A DNA stretch of 64,000 nucleotides from Weizmannia acidilactici (GCF_008974225.1 NZ_BKZR01000010.1:1-64000); one strand, 5' to 3'. Positions 24,165 through 33,178 are shown, counted from the stretch's first letter. The notes: a model not told the origin generated them from the sequence alone. Made by a program: numbers and translations.

Positions 24165-25841
24165 ATGCAGCCACCATTTACCGCTTTCTCCCATACTCAT
24201 ATTCTCTGGATGCAAGGAAGTATGCCTACCAAAATGTCCGGCCTGTTGAACGATTTTGCCATGAAACTTCAAAGCTATCTTCAGCCTGAAAGAGAGTCCC
24301 ACCAAAATCTTGTCCAAAAAGGGCTGTTGTTGTACCGCCAGCATCTTGTCTATGGAAAACGGGTTTCGGGGCGGTTTTTAACCGGGAAAGTCCAGGACGT
24401 TTCGCCGGTGGAGTGCCGGCTGGATCTGGAAAACCCGCTGGATTGCGAATGTTCCTGCCCGCAGGACGGTTTTTGCCGCCATCAGCTCGCTTTATTTTTC
24501 TCTGCGTACAGTGAAGAAAACAGCGTGTTTGATTGGGTGCAGCAGTGGAAAAGCCGGAGTGCTGCCGGGCAGATTCTGCAATCCGTCAAACGGGCAAGCG
24601 AGCTTCTGAAACAGAAAAAGGATGCCTACTCCCAACCAAGCATCACGCAATGGCTGGCTGACTTTCATGCCGCTTTTCAGGAAATAAACAACCGCCATGA
24701 ATACTTGATGGATATTTCTGCAAGGCAGGTATACCGCCGGCTGACCGGTTTTTTGCCGGTTGAACAGGAATGGGAGCCATTGTACCGGTTAATCGCCGCT
24801 TATGAAATGTTTAAATATCTCAACCGGATCTGCCGGGAAAACGAATTTTTTTCATCAGCTTCCTTGCTGCGCTTTTTTGTTGAGGAAGCAGAAGACTCAC
24901 TCGTCCGGCTGTCGTCCGGTTCCATTCCGTTTGCTTATGATCCGTTTATCGGTTATTTGCGCGATGACTGCTGGTGGCTTGCGGACGGGGAATCCGTATA
25001 TGAATTCGATTCAGTTGACTTTTACCGGATGCTCTGGTCCCGACTGCTTAAAAATGCCAATTGGAGAAAGCAGGAAGCCGAACGTTTAAGGGCGAAAATT
25101 GTAAACGGAATTGACACAGGAGAAAAGCTTTCTTCTGCTGCGGTGCTCTGCTTCATCCACCAGGCATTTTTGTCCGGGAATGACGATACGGCCCTGAACA
25201 CATTGGAACAGCTGGCAAATAGCGGGATGATGACGGCCGTTTATATACCTTATTGGCTGGCGGAATTGAACATGCATCATTCGGAAGGCAGGCTGTACCG
25301 CTATATTTCCGCTTCACTTCCGATGGTTTCGGCCTTCTTACAAACATGCAGGGATGCTTACGACAGGCTTTCCTATATGCGCCTTTATTTCCGGTCTGTG
25401 GATGAAAAGGCTTTGGCGGAGCATCAACCGAGATTGCTGGAAAAACTGTACCGGACGTTTTTGCCCTCCAGCTCCGCGAAATACGGCGATCATTTGTTTT
25501 CCAAAGAGCGGTACCACAAATGGGTTGAGCTCCAGCTTTTGATCGGCAATCAGATTGAAGACATTGAAAAAGAAAAACTCAATTTGATTGCAAAGCAAGA
25601 ACCAGAAGCCCTCCTCCCGCTCTACCATAGGGCGGTAAATGCCTGTATCGCAGAAAAAAACCGCAGTTCTTACAAAAAAGCGGTCCGGTATTTAAAAAAA
25701 TTAAGGGCGGTTTATCGGAAGAAAAAAGAGGAAGACAAGTGGGATTCGTTCTTTTATGTTTTAACGCAGCAGACAAAAAGGCTGCGCGCTTTTCAGGAAG
25801 AATGCAGGAAGGGAAAACTAACCGATGCGGATGGAATATGA
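24165..25841 (+). CDS. ywqB: SWIM zinc-finger protein YwqB
   Basis: Protein of unknown function that is co-encoded with an SNF2 helicase, as in B. subtilis ywqB-ywqA. The SWIM zinc-binding motif CECSCPQDGFCRH (C-x-C-x(n)-C-x-H) lies near residue 95; SWIM domains bind DNA or proteins. The remaining 430 residues are helical and rich in aromatic residues, with no catalytic motif. The start is uncertain: ATG at 24165 has GGGAG 4 bp upstream and is used here, ATG at 24150 is the longest frame, and ATGs at 24222 and 24234 (near AAGGAAG) would give the N-terminus MPTKMSGLLNDFA that looks more like a folded start. The stop overlaps ywqA by 17 bp, so the two proteins are translationally coupled and probably act together. 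Confidence 0.8.
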   Translation: MQPPFTAFSHTHILWMQGSMPTKMSGLLNDFAMKLQSYLQPERESHQNLVQKGLLLYRQHLVYGKRVSGRFLTGKVQDVSPVECRLDLENPLDCECSCPQDGFCRHQLALFFSAYSEENSVFDWVQQWKSRSAAGQILQSVKRASELLKQKKDAYSQPSITQWLADFHAAFQEINNRHEYLMDISARQVYRRLTGFLPVEQEWEPLYRLIAAYEMFKYLNRICRENEFFSSASLLRFFVEEAEDSLVRLSSGSIPFAYDPFIGYLRDDCWWLADGESVYEFDSVDFYRMLWSRLLKNANWRKQEAERLRAKIVNGIDTGEKLSSAAVLCFIHQAFLSGNDDTALNTLEQLANSGMMTAVYIPYWLAELNMHHSEGRLYRYISASLPMVSAFLQTCRDAYDRLSYMRLYFRSVDEKALAEHQPRLLEKLYRTFLPSSSAKYGDHLFSKERYHKWVELQLLIGNQIEDIEKEKLNLIAKQEPEALLPLYHRAVNACIAEKNRSSYKKAVRYLKKLRAVYRKKKEEDKWDSFFYVLTQQTKRLRAFQEECRKGKLTDADGI

Positions 25842-28623
25842 TGTAAAAATTAATATAGAACCATTGCAGAAAGGACGCTATTTTTTGTTTGCCGAGGATG
25901 AATCAGGCAAAGAGATTGCTCCCCTTTATTGGAAGCCATCTCTTTTTATTTGGCATGAGGAAAGCTATTACGGCTCTTTCATATCGTTTACGTCTCACGG
26001 CGGGCATCATGGCATCGGGATCGACAGCTATATGCTCATGTCCCTTCTTGGAAAAGAAAGCTTCAGTTCAATGCTGCGGTGGGATTGGGATGAGCGGGGA
26101 CAAATCTATTTGGCCGCCGCCCCTGTTCTGCTCGAGTCCGTTTTAAGCGGCGGATGGCTTGCGGAAGCCGCATCCCTTCCAGAAGAAGATCAGCCTATTT
26201 TTGAACTCCCGCAAGCGGTGATGGATGAATTCGGCCCGCTTTTTTGGAGTCGGAAGCTTGGCGGGAAACCTTTGAAAACCGTGTTGGCCGAATGGTACGG
26301 GGAAGCCGTGCGTTCTTTTATCGATAGCCGGCCGGGGATCAAGCCGCAGCTGGGCATGTTGCGGAAATCCGGTTTTACAAAACAGGAACTTGGCTTGTAT
26401 TTCGACGAAAAGCGCTTCTCTATTTGGACCGGTGATGCCGGCCTCCCTTTTTCGATTGGCATCCGGCTTTCTGAACCCGCCCATGATGGTGGCCAATGGA
26501 AATTGGAAACGGTGTTGAGGGATCGGGCCAAACCGGATCGGATGCTCGTCTATCCGAGGCAGAAACTTTACAAAAAATGGAAGGAATATGAAAATGCTAT
26601 CCGGCTTGAGCAGGCAAGGTGGATCAAACTGTTCCCTTGGCTTAAAGACGAAAACGGAAATTTGGCAGAACAGCTGGAAGAAAAGCTGGCATGGGAATTT
26701 TTAATCCATGCCAGCGAAAAGCTGCTCTCGCTCGGTGTCGATATTCTGCTGCCCCCGTGGTGGTCTTCCGTCAAAGATGCCAATATGCGGCTGAAAGCGA
26801 AAATGAAACAACACGCCAGTTACCGGTCCTTCCTCGGCCTCAATACCGTACTCGATTTTGATTGGCGCATCTCGTTAAACGGGACGGAATTGAGTGAAGA
26901 AGAATTCCGGAACCTTGTAAACGGGGGGCGGCGCCTTGTAAAAGCCGGCGGGGAATGGATCAAACTTGATCCGGCGATGATCAAATCGCTGCAGGCGCTC
27001 ATGGAAAAAGCCAAAAAAGAAGGCTTGCGCATCCAGGATCTGCTCGGGCAGGAATTAGCGCCCGAAGAAGAGGAACCACCCGGTGAGGGGGATGCGCGCG
27101 CATTTACCCAGATTCAAATTGAGCTGAACCAGTCATTAAAAAAATTTGTACGGACATTATCAACCCTGTCGGAAATCCCTGCCGTCAAAATTCCGGATGG
27201 GTTTAAAGGGCATTTAAGGCCGTATCAGCAGCTCGGGTTGAATTGGCTAGTATTTTTGCGGAACTGCCGCTTCGGGGCCATTTTAGCGGATGATATGGGG
27301 CTTGGCAAAACCGTGCAGCTCATCTCCTACCTTCTCCATGTGAAACATGCGGAAAAACCGGAAGTACCGGCGCTGATCATTTGCCCTACGTCTGTTTTAG
27401 GCAACTGGCAAAAAGAATTTGAAAAATTTGCCCCTGATTTAAACGTTGCCCTCCATTACGGAGCGGGCAGGGAAAAAGAACAATTGGACAAGTATTACGG
27501 AAATGCTGATGTCGTTTTAACCAGCTACGGGCTGGCGCATATTGATTTTGAAGAACTGTCTTGTGTTGAATGGAGCACGGTTGCCCTTGACGAGGCGCAA
27601 AATATCAAAAATGCGCAAACGAAGCAGTCAAGGGCAATCCGGAAACTGAAAGGGCGGCACTATATCGCTTTAACTGGCACGCCGATGGAAAACCGCTTAT
27701 CGGAACTGTGGACGATTTTTGATTTTACCAATAAAGGCTATTTGGGGAGTCTTCCGCAATTCCAAAAGCGTTTCATTGCCCCGATCGAAAAAGACGGGTC
27801 TAAAGAAAAAATCCGCGAGCTGCAGGCGCTCATCAAGCCGTTCCTGCTGCGGCGGACGAAAAAAGACCCGGAAGTCGAGCTGAATTTGCCTGAAAAACTG
27901 GAGCAGAAAGAATATTGTCCGCTGACGGCAGAGCAGGCGGCATTGTACGAAGAAACGGTACAGAGCGCGCTTCAGCAACTCGATACATTAAGCGGATTTG
28001 GCAGAAAGGCCCTGATTTTGCAGATGCTGAACCGCCTGAAGCAACTGTGCAACCATCCGGCCCTTTTCCTGAAAGAAGAAAAGCCTTCCCTTCTCTTGGA
28101 AAGGTCGTATAAATTGGAAAAACTGGCCGAATTGGTGAATTCAATTTTAAACACGGAAGAATCGTGTTTGATTTTTACACAGTATATCGGCATGGGCGAA
28201 ATCATCCGGCAAATGATCAGACAGCAATTCGGGCTCAAAGTCCCGTTTCTGAACGGGAGTATGCCGAAAGCAAAGCGCGATTACTATATCCGGGAATTTC
28301 AAAACCAGGCGTTCCCTATTTTCCTACTCTCGCTAAAAGCCGGGGGAACAGGATTAAATTTAACGGCAGCCAATCATGTGATCCACTATGACCGCTGGTG
28401 GAACCCGGCTGTAGAAAACCAGGCAACCGACAGGGCGCATCGCATCGGGCAGCGGAAATTTGTCCATGTCCATAAATTCATTGCTACCGGCACTTTAGAA
28501 GAAAAAATCGATGAAATGCTCAAGAAAAAGCAGGCATTGAATGACGAAATCATCCAAAGCGACGACTGGATCACGGAACTGTCCAATGCCGAGCTGAAAC
28601 ATTTGGTCATGCTTGAAGGATAA
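25825..28623 (+). CDS. ywqA: SNF2-family DNA helicase/translocase YwqA
   Basis: Large SNF2/Rad54-type ATPase that moves along double-stranded DNA, probably in repair or replication stress. The 932-residue protein has an N-terminal DUF3670-like region (about 1-420). The SNF2 ATPase domain has Walker A DDMGLGKT near residues 488-495, ICPTSVLGNW (motif Ia) and DEAQNIKN (Walker B) near 589. The helicase C-terminal domain has LLSLKAGGTGLNLTAA (motif V) and QATDRAHRIGQ (motif VI) near 870. The protein starts inside the end of ywqB (ATG at 25825, or 25831). It ends at a terminator shared with the convergent ywpF gene. Confidence 0.93.
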   Translation: MRMEYDVKINIEPLQKGRYFLFAEDESGKEIAPLYWKPSLFIWHEESYYGSFISFTSHGGHHGIGIDSYMLMSLLGKESFSSMLRWDWDERGQIYLAAAPVLLESVLSGGWLAEAASLPEEDQPIFELPQAVMDEFGPLFWSRKLGGKPLKTVLAEWYGEAVRSFIDSRPGIKPQLGMLRKSGFTKQELGLYFDEKRFSIWTGDAGLPFSIGIRLSEPAHDGGQWKLETVLRDRAKPDRMLVYPRQKLYKKWKEYENAIRLEQARWIKLFPWLKDENGNLAEQLEEKLAWEFLIHASEKLLSLGVDILLPPWWSSVKDANMRLKAKMKQHASYRSFLGLNTVLDFDWRISLNGTELSEEEFRNLVNGGRRLVKAGGEWIKLDPAMIKSLQALMEKAKKEGLRIQDLLGQELAPEEEEPPGEGDARAFTQIQIELNQSLKKFVRTLSTLSEIPAVKIPDGFKGHLRPYQQLGLNWLVFLRNCRFGAILADDMGLGKTVQLISYLLHVKHAEKPEVPALIICPTSVLGNWQKEFEKFAPDLNVALHYGAGREKEQLDKYYGNADVVLTSYGLAHIDFEELSCVEWSTVALDEAQNIKNAQTKQSRAIRKLKGRHYIALTGTPMENRLSELWTIFDFTNKGYLGSLPQFQKRFIAPIEKDGSKEKIRELQALIKPFLLRRTKKDPEVELNLPEKLEQKEYCPLTAEQAALYEETVQSALQQLDTLSGFGRKALILQMLNRLKQLCNHPALFLKEEKPSLLLERSYKLEKLAELVNSILNTEESCLIFTQYIGMGEIIRQMIRQQFGLKVPFLNGSMPKAKRDYYIREFQNQAFPIFLLSLKAGGTGLNLTAANHVIHYDRWWNPAVENQATDRAHRIGQRKFVHVHKFIATGTLEEKIDEMLKKKQALNDEIIQSDDWITELSNAELKHLVMLEG

Positions 28624-28628
28624 TGGGC

Positions 28629-28666
28629 AGCCGCCCGCATCTTCTATGATGTGGAGCGGCTTTTTC
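28629..28666 (+). terminator. Terminator of ywqBA overlapping the end of ywpF
   Basis: A long stem AGCCGCCCGCATC (28629-28641) / GATGTGGAGCGGCT (28648-28661) with one mismatch is followed by TTTTT. The last codons of the convergent ywpF gene lie inside it. Confidence 0.8.
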
Positions 28667-29066
28667 CATTTAATCTTGCTTTAAATTCCTCGATTAACGC
28701 CTCGCCCTCATACCCTTTCTGAACCAGATCCCGTAATACCTTTTCTGCAAGCGCAATCCTCCTCGAACGCATTGTCCCTTCCAGCAAAACGCTGACCGTT
28801 CCGCCAAATTCTTTGATGCCGCGGACATGGGTCGTCAGCGGGGCCGGGTCGTTGTTCTCATAAGTGATGACGACTTCCGTTTCCAGTTCTTGCTGATTTT
28901 TTTCGGCTTCGGCAAAAAACGGGGCCTGCCCGCTGTCCATATAAGCCTCAATCAGCCATGTGCCTCTGCCGTCTTCTTTATTGATAATCAACCCGTCAAT
29001 AAAAGGGATTTTCTTCCGTTCGCCGGATTTTACAATGGAAAGCGATACAATTTTAAACGTTTTCAT
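28644..29066 (-). CDS. ywpF: YwpF-like protein
   Basis: Conserved small Bacillus protein (140 aa) of unknown function, found next to ssbB in B. subtilis as here. It starts MKTFKIVSLSIVKSGERKKIPF and looks like an all-beta N-terminal domain followed by a helical C-terminus (ALAEKVLRDLVQKGYEG). There is no signal peptide. The start ATG at 29066 has GGGAGGGAAACG upstream. Its last codons are part of the ywqA terminator hairpin. Confidence 0.8.
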   Translation of the reverse strand: MKTFKIVSLSIVKSGERKKIPFIDGLIINKEDGRGTWLIEAYMDSGQAPFFAEAEKNQQELETEVVITYENNDPAPLTTHVRGIKEFGGTVSVLLEGTMRSRRIALAEKVLRDLVQKGYEGEALIEEFKARLNGKSRSTS

Positions 29067-29203
29067 CGTTTCCCTCCCTGTCCATTTGGCAAAATTATAC
29101 CATACTTTTTCTAAAGCTTCCCTGCCGCAAACCCTTTATAAATTTTCCGGATTTGCGGTTTTTGGCTGTTTTTCATGCCGAAAAATGCAAAAATTGCCCG
29201 GGA

Positions 29204-29255
29204 AAAATTGAATTTTGCCGGATCAGCATGCCCAATTTTTGAAAAATGCCGATTT
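29204..29255 (+). promoter_or_regulatory. ComK-box-like AT boxes upstream of ssbB
   Basis: AAAATTGAATTTT (29204-29216) is a perfect AAAA-N5-TTTT AT-box; AAAATGCCGATTT (29243-29255) is a second with one mismatch. ComK binds paired AT-boxes and drives ssbB in B. subtilis. The 26-bp distance between the boxes is not one of the usual spacings, so this is tentative. Confidence 0.35.
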
Positions 29256-29306
29256 TACACAAAATTGTAAAGCCATTAAGATAGAAATAGAAAGGGGGTG
29301 GCACAG

Positions 29307-29666
29307 TTGATCAACCAGGTCACTTTGGTCGGGAGGCTTACAAAGGACCCGGAACTCCATTATACCGCGGACGGAAAACCCGTTTTAAATATCACTTTAG
29401 CTTTAAATCGCCATTACCGCAATCAGTTTGGCGAAACACTGACGGATTTTGTCCAGTGTACGCTTTGGAATAAAATTGCCGAAAATACAAGCAAATATTG
29501 CGGGAAAGGTTCGATACTCGGCGTTATCGGCAGAATCCAGACCCGCCATTATGACAATAAAGAAGGGAAAAGGGTGTACGTCACGGAAGTCATTGCCGAT
29601 ACAGTCCAATTTTTAAGCAGACGGCCGGAAAACAAACCGTTGCAGGAAGCCGGCCAAGGAGGGTAA
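29307..29666 (+). CDS. ssbB: Single-stranded DNA-binding protein, competence type
   Basis: OB-fold protein that coats single-stranded DNA, by homology the SsbB (YwpH) form used for DNA taken up in transformation. The 119-residue protein starts with INQVTLVGRLTKDPEL, carries the aromatic binding residues of CTLWNK and RIQTRHYDN, and ends soon after DTVQFLSRR. It has no acidic C-terminal tail, as expected for SsbB rather than replicative SsbA. TTG at 29307 is chosen: AAAGGGGGTGG lies 6-7 bp upstream, and the in-frame GTG at 29298 is part of that ribosome site. A 54-codon ORF follows 6 bp downstream. AT-boxes upstream may link it to competence. Confidence 0.9.
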   Translation: MINQVTLVGRLTKDPELHYTADGKPVLNITLALNRHYRNQFGETLTDFVQCTLWNKIAENTSKYCGKGSILGVIGRIQTRHYDNKEGKRVYVTEVIADTVQFLSRRPENKPLQEAGQGG

Positions 29667-29672
29667 GATGTT

Positions 29673-29837
29673 TTGGAAGAAGCTGCGAAAAGGTTGGATG
29701 CGCTCGAACGGGTACTGGCGGACATGATTGTCAAACAAGGATTGATCAATCAGCAGTTTACCATCTTGATGGCTGAAATGAAAAGGATCGATAAGCAGCT
29801 CCGCAGTATGTCCGTCCAAGTGCAGTACAAAAACTAA
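29673..29837 (+). CDS. Small coiled-coil protein downstream of ssbB (54 aa)
   Basis: Not recognised. A frame from TTG 29673 to TAA 29837 has a very good ribosome site (AAGGAGGG, 29656-29663, 9 bp upstream) that overlaps the end of ssbB, so it is probably translated from the same message. The product starts EEAAKRLDALERVLADMI and continues with heptad-like hydrophobic spacing (QFTILMAEMKRIDKQL), suggesting a single long helix that dimerises. It may partner SsbB or act in competence; that is inference from position only. Confidence 0.55.
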   Translation: MEEAAKRLDALERVLADMIVKQGLINQQFTILMAEMKRIDKQLRSMSVQVQYKN

Positions 29838-29880
29838 GTTTTTTTACTTTCCTTTTTCATTTTCCTTTCTTATCGAATGA

Positions 29881-29936
29881 TTCCCCAAATTTCCCCATCA
29901 GAAAGATTTTTTCAAAGACTCCCCAACGATCCCCAA
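29881..29936. repeat. Four TCCCCA repeats at 10-bp spacing
   Basis: TTCCCCA-type octamers lie at 29881, 29891, 29919 and 29929, forming two pairs with a 10-bp step, one helical turn. They sit between the small ORF and the terminator at 29948. Confidence 0.5.
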
Positions 29937-29947
29937 AATATTTTCAG

Positions 29948-29974
29948 TCAGCTGTTCGCACAGCTGATTTTTTT
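29948..29974 (+). terminator. Terminator of the ssbB unit
   Basis: Stem TCAGCTG (29948-29954) / CAGCTGA (29961-29967) with a TTCGCA loop, followed by TTTTTTT. Confidence 0.88.
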
Positions 29975-30013
29975 ATGTAAAAAAAGCGATTAGGCAAACG
30001 ACCCTCCGCTTTT

Positions 30014-30439
30014 CTATTTTCCCAGGGCAAACATAATTTCAGCTTCGCAAGCGAGCTCGCCGTCGACTGTGGCAACGGCTTTGCCTTTTCCGACCGGTCC
30101 TTTCAGGCGGATGATTTCCACTTCAAGACGAAGCTGGTCCCCCGGCCTTACCTGCCGTTTAAACCGGCATTTGTCGATTCCGGCAAACAGCGCCAGTTTG
30201 CCGCGGTTTTCTTCTTTTTTCAAAATGGCGACCGCCCCCACCTGCGCAAGGGCTTCAACAATCAAAACGCCCGGCATAACCGGGTACTCGGGAAAATGCC
30301 CGTTAAAAAATTCTTCATTGCCCGATACATTTTTAATGCCTACCGCACGTTTCCCTTCTTCGACTTCAAGAACTTTATCGATCAGCAAAAAAGGGTAACG
30401 GTGCGGAATAATTTCTTTAATCTGTTGCAAATCAAGCAT
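30014..30439 (-). CDS. fabZ: 3-hydroxyacyl-ACP dehydratase FabZ
   Basis: Dehydratase of type II fatty-acid synthesis that removes water from beta-hydroxyacyl-ACP. The 141-residue hot-dog protein has IPHRYPFLLID at 11-21, catalytic H48 in GHFPEYPVMPGV and E62 in VEALAQ on the neighbouring helix. ATG at 30439 is chosen because GGAGG lies 8 bp upstream; the frame to 30457 starts within that site. The gene is the last of a minus-strand series behind flhP, as in B. subtilis (ywpB). Confidence 0.94.
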   Translation of the reverse strand: MLDLQQIKEIIPHRYPFLLIDKVLEVEEGKRAVGIKNVSGNEEFFNGHFPEYPVMPGVLIVEALAQVGAVAILKKEENRGKLALFAGIDKCRFKRQVRPGDQLRLEVEIIRLKGPVGKGKAVATVDGELACEAEIMFALGK

Positions 30440-30471
30440 TGGCAAATCCTCCATCATTTAAAAATCGGCCG

Positions 30472-31302
30472 TTAAGAACGGATGCTGTTCACAAGACCCA
30501 TCATCTGGTCCGATATTGTAATGGCCCTCGACTGCAGCTGATAAGAACGCTCAGCTTTGATCAAGTCCGTCATTTCCATCCCAAGATCCACGTTCGATTT
30601 TTCAAGGGCGCCCTGCTGCATGGAGATCTGGCCGCGGTTTGCACCCGACAAGTCTGTATAAATTTGTGCGGCATTTACATTTTGCGGCAGCTTCAGCAGA
30701 TTATTCCCGTCCTGTTCCAGCACTTGCGGGTTATTCATTTGGACAACGCCAAGGTTAAAACTTCCTGTTGTGCCGTTTGCGTATGTAACCTGCAGCCTCC
30801 CATTCTGATTGATGGCATAATTTTTAACGTTACCTTGAATCATGATCATGTTGTCATACTCATCTAAAACCGGATTTCCGTTCCCATCTGTAAGCATGCT
30901 TGTATGATTCCCAACCGGGGTAACTTCCAATGCACCGGCCCGGGTAAATTCCACTTCGCTCATGCCGTTCGTTTGCACGAGCACTTTCAAATACTGGTTT
31001 TCTTTTGTAAAAGCGATATCAAGGGCGCGGCCAGTATTCTCCAATAGCCCTTGCGAAGTGTTGTAAGCCGTCTGGGCCAGTTTTGCACCAGTGCCGATCC
31101 GGATGCCGTCCGGCGTTTTCCTTCCTACTTCTTTTGAAACAACCGGCTGGTTATTGATCTGCTGGACAAGCAGATCCGTAAATGTCGCCTGTTTGCTTTT
31201 ATAGCCTGTTGTATCGGCGTTTGCGACATTGCTGCTGATGATATCAATTTTATTCTGCAACTGCCTGAGCGAATTTGTTGCTGTGATCATGGATTGATTC
31301 AT
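30472..31302 (-). CDS. flhP: Flagellar hook-basal body protein FlhP (FlgG/FlgF type)
   Basis: Component of the flagellar rod, exported by the flagellar type III system. The 276-residue protein has the N-terminal rod motif SNVANADTTGYKS (about 23-35), a beta-rich middle, and the C-terminal FlgBB domain ending EMTDLIKAERSYQLQSRAI. The terminal helices form the coiled-coil core of the rod. The gene follows flhO by 19 bp, the same pair as in B. subtilis after mbl. A second homologous gene (flhO) lies directly upstream, from tandem duplication of a rod gene. Confidence 0.9.
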   Translation of the reverse strand: MNQSMITATNSLRQLQNKIDIISSNVANADTTGYKSKQATFTDLLVQQINNQPVVSKEVGRKTPDGIRIGTGAKLAQTAYNTSQGLLENTGRALDIAFTKENQYLKVLVQTNGMSEVEFTRAGALEVTPVGNHTSMLTDGNGNPVLDEYDNMIMIQGNVKNYAINQNGRLQVTYANGTTGSFNLGVVQMNNPQVLEQDGNNLLKLPQNVNAAQIYTDLSGANRGQISMQQGALEKSNVDLGMEMTDLIKAERSYQLQSRAITISDQMMGLVNSIRS

Positions 31303-31321
31303 GGCGGCACCTCATTTCCGA

Positions 31322-32116
31322 TTAAACTTTGCCGACGTCATTGACCGCTTTGCCCAAGCTTGAATCATAAGCCTGCAGCACTTTTTGGTTGGCTTCGAAA
31401 GAGCGGTACGCACTGATCATGTCCGTCATTGTTTGTGTTTCATCCACATTGGAAGCCTCCAAATAGCCCTGTTTGATCTGGAAGCCGATCCGCTGGGCGT
31501 AAGCATTTGGAAGCTGTGCGTTATTTTGGAGCGTGTATAAACCGTCCCCTGTTTTTACGAGCAAATCCGGATTTTGGGCATACGCCAACCCTACTGTATC
31601 CACATATTGGCCATTTTCCGTAATGGCGCCGGTTGGATCAACAGAAAAATCGGTACTGTTGACTTGAATGCGGCCACCCGCAGTATTCAGGACGTAATTT
31701 CCGGAAGCAGTCGTTAAATATCCTTGTGAATCGACCGTAAAGTTTCCGTTCCGCGTATATTTTATATTGCCACCGCTGTCTTCAACAGGAAAGAATAAAC
31801 GGCCTGTAGATGCAGGATTATCAACAATGGCCAGATCGGTTTTGTTGTTTGTTTCTTCAAGGGAGCCCTGCGTAAACAGCGGGATGGTCTCCTGCATGTA
31901 AACGCCGGTTGCCAGCGACCCGACCGAATGCTCAATCTCGCCTGTTGTCCCGTTTTTATTCATATAGCTGAGCAGCATCTTTGGAAACGACCGCATCGAT
32001 GATTGGTCTGCTTTATAACCGGGTGTATCTGCATTGGATAAATTATTGACGAGCATATCCGTTTTCCGCTGTTGTGCAATCATTCCGGAAGCCGCTGTAT
32101 AGAGACCTCTTAACAT
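31322..32116 (-). CDS. flhO: Flagellar hook-basal body protein FlhO
   Basis: Distal or proximal rod protein paralogous to FlhP. The 264-residue protein begins MLRGLYTAASGMIAQQRK, the usual FlgG/FlgF start, then VNNLSNADTPGYKAD, and ends with TMTDMISAYRSFEANQKV and the terminal helix. ATG at 32116 is chosen: GAGGTGG lies 6 bp upstream, and the longer frame to 32131 begins inside that site. It lies 60 bp behind mbl. Confidence 0.9.
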   Translation of the reverse strand: MLRGLYTAASGMIAQQRKTDMLVNNLSNADTPGYKADQSSMRSFPKMLLSYMNKNGTTGEIEHSVGSLATGVYMQETIPLFTQGSLEETNNKTDLAIVDNPASTGRLFFPVEDSGGNIKYTRNGNFTVDSQGYLTTASGNYVLNTAGGRIQVNSTDFSVDPTGAITENGQYVDTVGLAYAQNPDLLVKTGDGLYTLQNNAQLPNAYAQRIGFQIKQGYLEASNVDETQTMTDMISAYRSFEANQKVLQAYDSSLGKAVNDVGKV

Positions 32117-32176
32117 CGCCATCCACCTCACTGGAAAAGTGTAACGGGTGCTTTTCCGTTTTCATCAAACGTTTGA

Positions 32177-33178
32177 TTAAACAAGCCTTCTTTTTGAAAT
32201 CTTATCAATGTTTTCAAGCATTAAGCCTGTCCCAATTGCCACTGAACTCATCGGGTTATCCGCCACCAATACCGGCACTTTGATTTCTTCGGCGAGCAGC
32301 TGGTCGATGCCGTGCAGGAGGGCGCCGCCGCCGGTTAAAATCACGCCGCGGTCGATGATATCAGCAGAAAGTTCAGGCGGAGTTTTCTCCAATACATTTT
32401 TGGTTGCATGCACAATCACGGATACCGATTCGCGCAATGCTTTTTCAATTTCGGAAGATTTGACGGTAATTGTGCGCGGAAGGCCGGAAACCATATCCCT
32501 CCCCCTGATGTCCATTTCTTCATTACGGGCACCCGGGAATACCGTACCGATATTGATTTTGATGTTTTCCGCCGTGCGTTCACCGATCAGGAGCTTGTAT
32601 TCCCTCTTGATATATTGCAAAATCTCATTATCAAACTTGTCGCCAGCCATTTTAATGGATGAGCTTGTCACAATGTCGCCCATCGATAATACGGCAATAT
32701 CCGTTGTTCCTCCACCAATGTCTACAACCATATTGCCGCTCGGCTGGAAAATATCCATTCCGGCACCGATTGCCGCCACTTTCGGTTCTTCCTCCAGATA
32801 AACGTTTTTCCCGCCGCTTTTTTCTGCCGCTTCACGGATTGCTTTTTGTTCAACGCTTGTGATATTCGTCGGGCAGCAAATCAGAATGCGCGGTTTGGAT
32901 AAAAAGCCCTTGACATTCAGCTTGTTGATAAAGTGCCGCAGCATCGTTTCCGTCACATCAAAATCGGCAATGACACCGTCTTTCAGCGGACGGATCGCCA
33001 CAATATTCCCCGGCGTCCTTCCCACCATGCGGCGCGCTTCCTCCCCGACAGCAAGCACTTTATTGGCCGTTTTGTCAATTGCCACAACAGACGGCTCATT
33101 TAACACGATGCCCTGGCCTTTAACATGGATCAATACGTTAGCGGTGCCCAAATCAATTCCAATATCCTTTGCAAACAT
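32177..33178 (-). CDS. mbl: Rod-shape protein Mbl (MreB-like actin)
   Basis: Bacterial actin that forms membrane-bound filaments and guides side-wall peptidoglycan synthesis. The 333-residue protein shows the actin-fold phosphate 1 loop GIDLGTANVLIHVKG at 7-21, the phosphate 2 loop VVDIGGGTTDIAV near 155, and the adenosine motif ILTGGGALLHGI near 290. It lies between spoIIID and flhO as in B. subtilis, which supports Mbl rather than MreB or MreBH. Confidence 0.94.
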   Translation of the reverse strand: MFAKDIGIDLGTANVLIHVKGQGIVLNEPSVVAIDKTANKVLAVGEEARRMVGRTPGNIVAIRPLKDGVIADFDVTETMLRHFINKLNVKGFLSKPRILICCPTNITSVEQKAIREAAEKSGGKNVYLEEEPKVAAIGAGMDIFQPSGNMVVDIGGGTTDIAVLSMGDIVTSSSIKMAGDKFDNEILQYIKREYKLLIGERTAENIKINIGTVFPGARNEEMDIRGRDMVSGLPRTITVKSSEIEKALRESVSVIVHATKNVLEKTPPELSADIIDRGVILTGGGALLHGIDQLLAEEIKVPVLVADNPMSSVAIGTGLMLENIDKISKRRLV

